64,000 nucleotides of DNA from Archegozetes longisetosus (taxonomy: Eukaryota; Arthropoda; Arachnida; Sarcoptiformes; Trhypochthoniidae), in assembly GCA_018873245.2 (NCBI GenBank), contig JAEMBT020000007.1, forward strand, positions 2,624,001 to 2,688,000, in the 5' to 3' direction. The notes under the pieces are model-generated. The model searched no databases. It was not told the origin of the DNA and saw only the letters and a list, made by a program, of their open reading frames with translations. The translations under genes and the position numbers were made by a program. Below are positions 46,788 to 58,623 of the stretch, in pieces. Position 1 is the first letter of the stretch. Each line of letters begins with the position of its first letter.

Positions 46788-49700
46788 TTTGCTATATAGT
46801 TTTGATCAATCATTACGAATGGATAGACATTCTTAACTATGATATTATTTCTTCTGCATTATTGTAGTTTTGAGCTCATTATATTACGACAATTATATTA
46901 TACAGTTTTCTAGAGTTTTATATTGTTTACCAATATTTACTGATGAGATCCACATTATTCAACAATAAGACCTGAAAATTTGGTACATCAAAAATTTAAG
47001 AGTTATAGAAAATTTGACGAAATGGTTGAAAATCACAATAATGTTTGTCTAACATTAAGTAAATATAACAAGTTTTAGTAAAAATATTATTTCACATTGA
47101 ATTACAGACTAATTACACTAAATTTAGTTCGCTCTCAGATGATACTCTTTGAAAATCTGATCTTTATCGCGTTAATCTCACAGCGATAGCAGTAGTTTTC
47201 GCATATAATAACACTCATGTCATATTCAATTCAATGACTGCATCAGTAAATATAAAATCTATCGACTCGTTTAAGATTCTGCATAACTCTATTTCGAAAT
47301 GTGTTTGGTATTGGACTTCAAGCGTAAGTTAAATGTAAGTGAGTTTCGGAATTTGATGCTATGGCAGAGTGACTAGACGAGTTATTACGCTCTTTCCAGG
47401 ATAGTCATAAAGTCAAGAGAGATTTAGGGAATGATTTTTGCAAAAATCACAGCGTTCTAATTTTTAAAAATTGCTATATCCCAGGGCTGTGCTATCTGTT
47501 CCCAGATGTCTGGTCACCCTGTAAAATGACGAAAATTTAATCAAATTTTTACATTTGCCGTTCAAGCTACTGAACCCAATGGAGAGAGTTAATGATAAGA
47601 ACAGGTTAGTCGGTGTTATGACACCATTCAAAGTATGTGTTAATTAAGTTTATCTTGAGCATTGCTGAACTAATCAATTAATTTATTGTTTCAGATGATT
47701 ATCATATTTTGTGGATTCTTTTTGCTAACGTATAAATTAGTGAATGTTTTGAAGGATAAATGATTGTATTCTTTCTTAAATTTCCACTAACAGTGGCACA
47801 GCCATGATTCTGAATTTAGTGGTGTTTCAATTTTCAAAATTTTCTATAATTAGAGTTATGAAAAAATGAAATGATGACTAATAGCTAGTCTTATATTGAG
47901 TAAGCTGAAAGCAATGAAAAAAATTCAAACTGTAAATAATTAATAATTTTCAACTTGGGATGTATGTATAATAGTTGAAATACTCCAAAAGTCATGTAAA
48001 TTTATACATTACAAGTAGTCAACAATTATCTTTGTTAAATAACAACTAAAATATCGCATAGGCCTCTACAACTAAAACATAAATTATTGAACAATAAATT
48101 GAATTTTAAAAATTGTTAGAAAATTTTGAATCAAGTTAAACACTTACTAACATTTAAGCAAAATCTAACAATCGGAATAAAAAATTTGAAGCAACGAAAA
48201 ATCTAAAGCTTGCGCGCAATTTTGACTCAAATGAAAGACAATATAAAAGATTGTTTTGCGTAGAAAAAAATGCCATATCGAATATTTGGACAGAAGAAGA
48301 TTGAAAATAATGGAGAAGAACATGTGGCTATTGGGTTATTTCTATGAGCTCGACTCTTGTCACATGCGATTGTCCTCAGTTTATATCTAATCCTCTTTCA
48401 AATGGAAGTCTCAAAAGTCAATTTGAGTGAATGGTCTTTCGCAGAGAGAGTATGTTATTTGATTCAGTGTTCAATTGTTTTGGCGGTTCTTGAATTTATG
48501 AGATTTTTTGGTTTTGAGTGTTTGGTCAAAGGAATGAAACGAATTATTAATTAAGAATAGTTTGTATGAGATATAAGTGAAAAAACAAATAAAAGCGCGA
48601 ATAGTTAGTATTTTTGGTGATTTTCAGTTTTCTTAATATTAATCTTTTGTCAAACATTTTTGTCTATAGTACAAGAAAGTAATGAATTCATGATTTAGAT
48701 TATTATTTATGATTTTATTCAAATGTCATTTTTGGACTTTTTCACAAAAATTCAGAAATGATTGAGATTTTGAATCAATTAGATCTTAAACAGTATCCGA
48801 AAGTTTATTGGTACGAAAATAAAGATCTAGATTTTGATTCAATCGGGAGACTTGATTAACATTTGATCCAATTTTGAACTTTTGTTCAAACTGTTCAATT
48901 CAGTGTTAAATAGTTGAAATTTTTTCCCTTGAAAAAAATAGTAAATATAATTTATACGACAGAACCGCGCCAATCGAACTCTCAATTAAAATGATGGACA
49001 TTTATTGAGGAAACAATTGTTATGCGAATAATTGTTTGATTATATTTATCATTATATACGCTTCAATTACTGCCAAATATTTAGAGAACGGATATCACAT
49101 ATAATAGAATTATAATATAAACAGGCTTATGAACAATTTGAAAGCATTATTACGTAATTCAGTCTAAAATATATTTCATACAATAGTGCAAAGTTTTTTC
49201 GAGTTTTTCAGCACTTTCCGGGGCAGTAAAAACTTTTTAAACATAAGCCTAACTTGAGGTTGATCTAAAGCTTTAAACTTTTATCTAGTTTTCAGATGTT
49301 TATCTTTTAAATTACAAACTTTTGCCAACTGTAAATGTAACCTGAATGTACGTAAGAGCTGTTTCAAAGTTTGAAACATGATTCACAAGTGTTTTAAATG
49401 AATTAAACAAATCCTCACATGATCTGAAAATAAAATCTAAACTAATTTAATGAAAATCTAATGCAAATCTACTTTATTATGCAACTGCATCGAGTTTTGG
49501 TCTAAAAAATATCTATAACAAGGTTTAAGTTGCTTGACAATACAATCTGTATTTATAGGTGTGCTATTTATACAATAAATCACTTTTAAACTACTTGACT
49601 GAACGTTTGATCACGTAACTATCTTGTGTTTTGAAGTTCTCGTTACATAACTGAAAGCTGAATAACTTGTATGATTGAGCAATACTTTGATTAATCTAGA

Positions 49701-50304
49701 AATAGGTTGGAGAAATTACCCTAATACATTTTACTTTCGATAATAGATAAAAACATTTAGACTAGTTTTAACTGGTATTCAAGTTCACTAAAATCAAAGT
49801 TTATAGGAGTTCAAAAAGTTGTCTATCTTCGACTTTTTAGCCTAAACTTTTATTCACTAAAAGGTAGTTTCGCCGTCAGGTGAATATCCGGCGTTTATTT
49901 AGGATTCCGTTTAAGCAATTTGTCCCTAATATAGTGCGGGTTTTCTGTAGGGCCTCTCATATGAAACCAAAATAAAAGTTTTTGGCACAAAGAGTCGAAA
50001 TAACAATTAAGAGTAATAATAGGCAGAAGAAGGAAATGTCAATGAATGCTAGTTTTGACTGAAGTTGAATTTCAGTGAAAATTCAGTGATTCAAGCATTT
50101 AATAGTAAAAAGCACATTATAATCACATTGAAGGCTAATAGCCGTTTGGGGGGAAAAGTATAACAAATACTAGTAAAAAGTATTTTGAGTATCATATTTA
50201 GTTCTCTAAATAAAAAATGATCACTCTTTCAAACTGTGTGCTATGTCACATGTGTTTGCTTTCAACTATTTTTCGAGTCTATTTTTTCATAACTTTCTGT
50301 CAAC
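46788..50304. other. Gene-poor region upstream of carboxypeptidase M
   Basis: About 3.5 kb of AT-rich DNA. A 65-codon frame at 48357-48554 and a 17-codon ATG frame at about 48270 are the only longer frames, and neither resembles a known protein. No strong inverted repeat noticed. A GC-richer patch at 49870-49960 (CGCCGTCAGGTGAATATCCG) is unexplained. Confidence 0.4.
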
Positions 50305-53300
50305 ATGAAGTTTGTAATGATTGTTAGTTCAGTTCTAATACTATTTGTTTTAAGTTTTCAGAGAAGTGCTTCAGTGAAAATTAATTATGCTTATCATAAT
50401 TACACTTCGATGACTACAATACTCAAGAGTATTAATAAAACACACCCAGAATTAGTTCATCTCTACTCTATTGGAAAATCAGTTGAAGGAAGAGAGCTAT
50501 GGGTTATGCTTATCACTAAGTAATTAATATTGCTTAACTATGATTCACTTTTCTTATTCACGTTACTATGCAGTTAAATATTTTTCTTATCAGATTTTCA
50601 TAAGTTTTATTTTGAGATTAATCTTCAATTGACTTCCAAAAATTTTACTTTTTGGCAACTTTTAATTAAATTTTTCTCAAAATTTGAAGTTCGAATAATT
50701 TTTGCATAACTCATGAAAAATCATAAACAACTTCAAATAAGTTAAATTGTGTTAAACTTCTCTATTTTTGAAGCTGGAAATGTGTCTTTTAAGATATTTT
50801 TCGACTTATCTAAAAATTAGCTTTTCCTAAAATGCTTTTATATGAGCTTATAAAATAGTTATAAAAAGTTTTCTTCCAATTATTCTTGAATAAAGTTTAA
50901 GAATACATAGACGTGACAGAACTTTTATGCTTTTTTTCTTAACAAATTTTCGGTGCCATGTGCACACCCGTATTTAAACCCAGTTTAAACATGAGCGTGC
51001 ATATGGGCCTCAAAGTTTAAGATTAATTAAGAATATTCTATTTTTGCATAGTAAACCACACAAAGAAGTTCGCCTAAAGCCAAATGTCAAATACGTCGCT
51101 AACATGCACGGGAATGAAGCAGTTGGCAGGGAATTAATGCTACATTTAATCGCGTATCTCATAAATCAAAGTACGAGAAACCAAAATGTGAAAAGTTTGT
51201 TAGAAAACACTAGAATTCATATAATGCCGTCAATGAATCCGGACGGATTTGAGATGTCTATCGAAGGCAAATGCGAAGGTCCGGGAAGGTAGGAATACTT
51301 GACTTTCGTACCAGTTCCATAGGTAGTTCAATAGCAATAAACCTCGACTAAGTTCATTAACTTTGTTGAAAGCGCAAACATGCTCATTACATTAAGTTTT
51401 GTAGTGTTTTTGCATTCAGTTTAAGTGTTTGTGATATGGACTTTGATTAGCTTCTGATTGAAACGTTTCGCGTAATTACTCGAAAAGTAGGTTTTCGCAA
51501 AGCTCCTACTGAGTAAATGATTTTTGCAATTATTTAAATTAAAGGCAATGGCACTTAGATGTTCATGTTTAAATATAAACATTAGCTCTAATACACTATT
51601 ATTTTACGCATATTTCACAGCAAATTGTGTATTTTTCGATACCATTTAACATGAATATTTCAAAGTTTAATATTTTAAGACTAGTTGATAGGTTTAACGA
51701 AAATCGAAAATTTTCAAACTACTTGATCAATGTTTAAAATTGATTTGAACTCTCAAAGCATGCACTGCGTGTTATTTCGAGGAAAACATCCAAAATTTGT
51801 TTCTGACTTTTTTTTAATCGTAAAACATAAAAATTGTTTGCTATCGAAAATGCAAACATAAAATGTTTGAAAATGTTTCAGAGAAAACTTGAAGCGATCA
51901 ATTTATAAGCTACAACAATTTAGTAAATATTTTATTTGGTTCAATCTGAGAAGTTCATATTGGCCTTATTGGGACTCACATAAATTTTCTTAGAAATTTG
52001 TACTTATTAAATGCTTTATAACAAAGTAAAGCTATTTTGATAATTTTGAAAACAGTGTACAAAATGTTTTAAATTATTTTAAACTGTTTTAAAAGCATTG
52101 AACTATTGTTGAATTTTTTTAATAACGAAAAGCCATCATAACTAACAAAGTTTTAGGTTAATACAAGTTAATTATCAAATTGTGAGCAAGTACCTTAGCT
52201 TATATCATGGGAATTAACAAGTTTGAATGCATTGCTTAATGCACTACAACAATTTCAAATCAATTTTAAGCTTATGTCTATTTAACAAATCACATAAACC
52301 TGAAGACCTTTTCAAACTTGAATCAACTGTCAATTAAACTGCATCGAAGTTAGTAAAAGTTGAGAAAAGTGGAGTTTTAACTTAAAATGATTTAGACTAA
52401 ATATGAAAAATAATGAAACCCTTAAAACATTGAATGCAACTCTAATAGAAATAATGCTGGTAACCGGGACTTAAATCGTAATTTTCCTGATTACTTTCAA
52501 AAATCTGAGCGCAAAGAACAACCAGAGACCACAGCAGTTCGTAATTGGATTCACAGCATACCATTTGTACTGTCAGCCAATCTTCATGGGGGAACTGTTG
52601 TTGCTAACTATCCCTACGATAACAATGCCTATGGAGCTAGAAAGAAGTCTGCGACTCCTGACGACGATGTCTTTAGACACCTAGCTCTGACTTATGCCAA
52701 AAAACATTCAAATATGAAAGTGAACAATTATTGCAAAGATGACTCTAAGTTTGTTAACGGGATCACAAACGGCGCCGAGTGGTATCCTGTCAGAGGTTTG
52801 TCTAAAATGTTTCTTTGCTTTTAGTTAGACCTTTATTGTTATTTGCACTCTCCCTCAGGATCAGTTAAAGCATACTTAAATAATTTCTCTTCACTGTTAA
52901 TCTTATGTCAAAGTATTATTAATAATTATTCTTTCATTAGAGGATTATATGAATGGATATTACTATAAGATTACTATAAATTTGACTGTTTTACTTAGTT
53001 AATTAAACTCGATATAGAGTGCGATTTACAGCAATAGTTTGATTGGAAAGAGAGCAGAGAACAATATTTTCAACCTAATTATTGATGTCAATCATGTTCT
53101 CTATTAAATGCTTTAACTAAACTTGATGTGAACGCAATTCACAATATTTGAGTATACCATCAGTAGAGTAGTAATATTTTTTGAATCTAACTTAACTTTA
53201 ACTGGTGCTGAACCCGAGAGTGATTCACAATAGTTAAACTCAATCTACTGTGTAGTAATAAACTCAAAGAAATAGAAACTCTTCATAATCGAAAAAATAA

Positions 53301-53853
53301 CTATAAACCTAATTGACGATTAGGAGGAATGCAAGACTACAACTATCTATGGGCTGGATGCATGGAAATAACACTAGAAGTGTCGTGTTGTAAATTTCCA
53401 CCAAAATCAATGCTGCCTAAGCTATGGAACGAGAATAAGGTGCCGTTGCTAACATTTCTACAACAAGTTCATCGAGGAGTTCGTGGACTAATCCGGGATC
53501 AAAACGAAATACCAATTTCTGGTGCCGAAATCAAAATATTAGGTCGAGACGTAGTTTTTCGGTCATCGAAAAAGGGCGAATATTGGCGGATATTATTGCC
53601 TGGAGATTATGTCATACTAGTTGAGGCCCACGGTTATATTCCAATTCAGAGACAGTTCACAGTTGTTGAGAATAAGGTAACTCAACTTAATCTATATGTG
53701 TATCCGATTAGCGAGTTTTCGGTAGCTCTTTATCAGAAAATGAACCCCAGTTCCGATTTGGGTACTAGTTATGCTTTTAACACAGTTTTTGTTGACTTTA
53801 AATTGTTATTATTTTCTTTATTTGTCACTTTTTATGCTTTAAATTTAGTTTAA
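50305..53853 (+). CDS. CPM: Carboxypeptidase M-like metallocarboxypeptidase, probably GPI-anchored
   Basis: Exons 50305-50519, 51052-51288, 52449-52795, 53324-53853; phases agree and give 442 residues (human CPM 443). Signal peptide ([20 protein letters not shown]...). M14B catalytic domain: [10 protein letters not shown] (zinc His and Glu), [28 protein letters not shown] (substrate-binding Asn-Arg), [15 protein letters not shown] (third zinc ligand His), [20 protein letters not shown] and the catalytic Glu in [14 protein letters not shown] transthyretin-like domain follows ([20 protein letters not shown]). The C terminus ends in a hydrophobic stretch ([20 protein letters not shown]) right after small residues, as in a GPI-attachment signal. 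The enzyme trims C-terminal Arg/Lys from extracellular peptides. AATAAA lies at about 54050. Confidence 0.94.
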
Positions 53854-54510
53854 TTTTCAAGGCTTTTGGTTAAATCGCAATTTGACTGTATTTTTATTTA
53901 AGCTTTAGATGAACCTATTGTTGTATTTCCTTATTATTCTGATGTTTGAGTACAAAAAGTTATAACTTATCATCAAAAGTTATTTTGTTATGCACTCATA
54001 AATGCTATTGAGATCTGAAATGTTACTCAATGTGAATTTAAGTTGTCAAATAAATCATTACTTAACTTAATAAAATCTCAAGTCTAGTGATTGAGTACTG
54101 AAAAAGTTTGATAGAAAAAATGATTGTTTATTGAGAAGAGAGCTCAAGTTATACAATGAATTGGCTCATAAAATGCCAAAATAGTGTAAACGAAGTTAAG
54201 ATTTAATTAAAAAATCATTAAATTTGATGGCGATATATAGAAGAAAATGGAATCGTGTATAAGAAAACTCAAAACTTAACTTTAGAAAATACAAAATCAG
54301 TTCTTATAGTGAAAGTGAAAAATTAGTAAAATACTAATCAATAATTAAATAAACTATAAACTGTACTACTATAGTGAAGAGTTGAAAGATAAACTTCTTA
54401 AAAAACTAGTAAGTTTAACCATAAATGGCATACAATCTAGAAATGAAACAGTTCATTTTCACAATAAAAATTAAAAATTGGCTTAAATTCAAATCCCAGT
54501 TAAAACGTAC
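53854..54510. other. Convergent spacer, CPM / zinc-finger gene
   Basis: Two 3' UTRs; nothing else recognised. Confidence 0.4.
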
Positions 54511-56684
54511 TTAATCCCAATCGTCGGAATCACTACTACTGCTATCATTTTTGTTGCCATACTTTTCAATTATGATCTTCTTTTTGGCGTTATTTTCAAA
54601 GTATTGGCTGTCAACAAACTTATCGACAATTTCCCTGATCTTTTTCTTACGTAAATCCTTATCCGTAATCGATTTGCCGAAAGTCTGTTCGATGTGTCCT
54701 CTCAGATGATCTTTGAATTCGTAGTCGATATCATGAGTCCATTTGCATCGATTTGTTTTGTCTTCCATGATATGATTGCATCGCTTCTCATCTCTTTCGT
54801 GAACTTTATGGCAAACTTTACATGCATTGCAAAGATATATCTTTTTGTTTCTATGCATTCGAGTCTTTGTGGTATCACTACTGGAATCACCTGATTCTGG
54901 TTCGTCTTCACGTTCTGCTGTGATGTGACGTTTGATTGCATTGATTGTGGGCGCAGTGTACGCACAGAACGGACAAACAAACTGTTAATTTGGGTAATAA
55001 GTTAGAAAACGTACTTAAAACTCTAGTTAAGTATTGATACAAGGTATTTTTACAAGTTTTCGTAATTCTGTAGTCATCAAAATAGAATTATAAGTCTAAA
55101 CTAATGTTAACGTAGAATAACTTAAAGGGGTTCAAGTTTTCAATTAATGGTAAAGAATAATTCAAAATCTTGTAATTATCAAGATTAAAACTATGAATAA
55201 TATTGTCATCAGGAATATTTAGTTTTATTACAAAACTTTTTAACAATTTAGTCAACATTTTTCGCAACATTAACTCCTCTCTCATTACTGTTGTTGCTAT
55301 CGATCCTGTTATCAAAACTCTTAATATCTCTATTATTGAAAAATTTAAACACATGAGTAATAACTTTCCCTCAATTCAATAATTTCTCTCTATCTCTGCC
55401 TCTGATTATGTTTTTCTTAATCATAAATCTATTAATGATTGAAAATCAAACAATAAACCAATCGCAAAATAAGTTTGTAGATAAAATGTAAATTTTTGAA
55501 TAAAAAAATTTAATTTAAATCCAAAAATATCTATACTTTTGCCTCCAAGTGTCCATTCATATGAAAATTATAATCATCTTTCGACTGAAGTACTTGTTGG
55601 CATTGATTCTTATTGAAAGTGCACGGAAAACGACCTGCAGTTCAATCAAAATAAAACTTGATACAGATTTTCAAAGGTTCAAAAACTAGAACATTCAAAA
55701 TATAAATTTAAAATCAATTGTAAGACCTATTGCTGGCTCAGGACTTCTCGTTTTCTTCAGGGAACCATTGCTATTCTTAGTTTTACTCTTGTTCTGGTTA
55801 TCTTTAGGTTTGTCTTCGGCCAAATTTCTGGACACAGTACTATTGGAAGATCTCGTACGGGCGCCTAAGCTCCGTTTTCGAGTAGCTTTTGCAGGACTTG
55901 CACCAATCATTGACTCGTCTTCTGATTGATTTTCACTTCTATTTCTCTTAGTAGCCGAACGACTAAACCTTTTTCCGCGTCCATAAGAACCAAGGATCGA
56001 GTCTTTCTTTTTTCGATTGCTATAAGTGCTGTCATTCGAGTCATCGGATTGTTCGCTAGAGAGAGACTTGTTTTTACCCACATTTCGATTAGTTTTACGT
56101 TTACGTCTTGGATATCGCTCGAGTTTGGCATCTTTTTCACTCTCAGTTTCAGTATCGAAATCACTATCATTTCGATGAAAAGAGTCATCGTTTTCAGTAT
56201 TATCCTCATTTTGGACATCATTTGCACTATCGCCAGTCAAATACTCCTGTAAGACTTGTTTCGAGTTCGGAATGTTTTTAATCAAATAGCTATTCAACTT
56301 AAATAATTCTAATGTTTGCATAATTGATGTCTTCTCTCGATCTCTCATATGAACACATTTTAAAATAATATTCTTCGACTCTTTTCGGTACTGCCTGACC
56401 AAATTGTTGAGGCGGTTTATCTCCTCCTTCAATTTTTTGATCTTATCTTCATCTGTATTGATATTATCTTCACTTTTATTGCTATTAGTTTTGGTGATAT
56501 TATTCAAAGAGCTCTAAACCGTAAGAAAAACAACAATAAAATTAATCGACATTTAAGCTAGTTGTGAGCAAGATGAAAAATAATACAAAAGCTTCATGTT
56601 TTTATCAAGTAATTATTTGTTTTTCAATACTTTTACGATTTGTTTATAAGTGTTGATAACTTGATCATCTTCTGAGTCGCTCAT
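54511..56684 (-). CDS. Unrecognised nuclear protein: coiled coil, charged disordered middle, C-terminal zinc fingers
   Basis: Four exons: 56684-56637, 56513-55727, 55634-55537, 54981-54511; phases agree, about 467 residues. N terminus acidic (MSDSEDDQVINTYKQI), then a predicted coiled coil at about residues 30-75 (DKIKKLKEEINRLNNLVRQY). The middle is Ser/Lys/Arg/Asp-rich with basic clusters (RYPRRKRKTNR) fitting nuclear import. Exon 3 encodes a zinc-finger-like C-x6-C-x12-H-x3-H (CTFNKNQC...HMNGH). Exon 4 begins FVCPFCAYTAPTINAIKRH and has a Cys/His cluster (YLCNACKVCHKVHE, CNHIM, CKWTHD, HLRGH), then an acidic Ser tail (SSSSDSDDWD). Function unknown to me; a DNA- or chromatin-bound factor is plausible. 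It might be a lineage-specific gene. Confidence 0.75.
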
Positions 56685-57186
56685 TTTGACCTAAAACGAT
56701 GTTCAGTTCTAAACATGAAAAGTATGAAAATTTGTTTTCAATTAAAAATCAATTCTTAATCTCAGAAAAGATAATAAATGAATGGATTCTAGAACTTATA
56801 AGTTATTAAAAATGCGTTTAGCTTTTAAGTTGCCTAATTAAAAGCTATTGATTTTCTCACCTGTTAACTTATATCAAAGTAATAAACTTTAATATTGAGC
56901 GCCAGTAAGTTTTTCCGTAAAAGCACGTGCCTAATCGAGACAAATTAATGCAAGTATTTTTGTTAAAGATTAGCGTTTACTTTCACGTTGTTCTTTCTAC
57001 AATTATTTATATTAGACTAGATTTAGATTTTTGGATCATTTATATAGTGAACTAGTAGTGCACTCTATAGACCGCTTTTATAACTGTTATTTTTAAATTG
57101 GAAAAGAAGAACATTGCCGAACCCTGCCTATCATATGTTTTTAATTATATGATAACATATTTAATCACGATGTAAAATGTAATATT
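56685..57186. other. 5' flank of the zinc-finger gene
   Basis: AT-rich; presumed promoter; no gene. Confidence 0.4.
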
Positions 57187-57345
57187 TTGGTGGGAACCCA
57201 ACCCTCCGCCCCCACCGGACTCCCCATTTTAGTCGCCGCCGAGGCTTACTCTTGTTCCTCCAATTCCACGCAGTTCAGAAATTCTGCGGGAATTGGAATC
57301 TCGGGCAGATGTCGTGCATACCCGAGATACCACAGAACTGTTGAT
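57187..57345. other. GC-rich island with two adjacent stem-loops
   Basis: A strongly G+C-rich block inside very AT-rich DNA. It carries a C-rich run (CCTCCGCCCCCACCGG), then an inverted repeat (57260-57273 with 57284-57296, CCAATTCC...GGAATTGG around a 10 nt loop) and a second perfect 8 bp inverted repeat (ATCTCGGG at 57298 with CCCGAGAT at 57321). The frame across it at 57187-57447 has no protein-like features. It could be a transposon fragment or a structured RNA. Confidence 0.4.
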
Positions 57346-58623
57346 AGGTATTTTTTTAACGCTGAATCCGAATATCAAATCAAAATTTTTTTATATCGAA
57401 TAGTTTTTGAGATATTCGAATCTTGTGTCGAATTTTTCGATTTTTGAATATATGATATATGGTTTCGATGTAGAATTTAACGCTGACTACATTTATGAAA
57501 ACCATTTTTCAATATCTTTAATATCCACCGAATAAATCTATATTTTATCCCATTTAAAAACTTGAACACCATCTAACGCTTAAACTATAAGTTGTACGGA
57601 GGTGGGCCCATTGGCAATTTTAATCGGGCTGATGACCTCTATTAAAATATATCATCAGATCCCGAGTGCCTCTATAGGCAGAATCACATAGACTTATTGG
57701 CATCGTTTTTCAAATTTTTCGGAAGTAATATTTTCTTTACAGTCTGAAAAAACTTAAATACTTCTTCAAAAGTCTATTATGTGCTTAGTTTACAATTAAG
57801 AGTCAACAAAAACTTTCTCCAACAAACTTTTTTCAGAGATATTATTTTTAAAAATTTTCAATCACTAGCGCGAAAGTTTTGATGGTACTGAATATTCTTA
57901 TTTTCAATGCGATTTTAAAGAGAAAATGAACACAACTTGCACATTTGTGCAACTGGAATATTTTTATTTGTAATTTATTTGGGAACATACCGTTGACTAT
58001 TGTGCGAATCATGTAACTCCATACATTCAATTCAACAATACATATAGTATAAAAATGAATTGATTCTTTGTCAATTACAATACCCCTCTATACTATTGAT
58101 CCATCACATTGAACACAGATCGAATTTCTGTATGAAGTTATATGACTTGCCCCATAGACATCAATTACCTTAAAAAGTTTAAAACTTTTTTGGTTCTGAT
58201 CTTATTATTGAATAACTGTTAAAATTGTAACAATAATGAATATTATTCAAATAGAATCAATAATATGTATATAATTTGAATAGCAATAATAATACTCAAT
58301 ATTGAACACCAAATGGGACTAGATTTACGAAATGCGATACAAATTCATAATAAATATTAAATATAAGAACATTTAAAATGCTTTAAATAATTAAAAATCA
58401 ATATTCTTTTGAAATAATACTGAAAAATAAATTAATTACCATAAGAAATGATAAGATAGAGATTTTAAGAACTTTAACATTTACAATACGGCTATTAATG
58501 AAGGAAAAGCTGTCATAAAGTCGTTGTTTTATTTCCTTATAAGAACTTAAGTTAAGTTTTATTTAGTTAAGTAAAGTTTAGTTTTGTGTTTAGCTGGAGT
58601 CCGAAGTTGTGCTAAATCCTCTT
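57346..58623. other. Spacer downstream of RIC8
   Basis: AT-rich; a small GC-richer stretch at 57595-57680 may belong with the island at 57187. RIC8 3' UTR lies at the right end. Confidence 0.4.

Noticed and set aside
48357..48554. 65-codon frame with hydrophobic stretches
   Set aside because: Non-ATG start, no upstream exon joined in phase and no recognised family.
57187..57447. 86-codon frame across the GC-rich island
   Set aside because: Begins without ATG and its length is explained by low stop density in GC-rich DNA; no motif seen.
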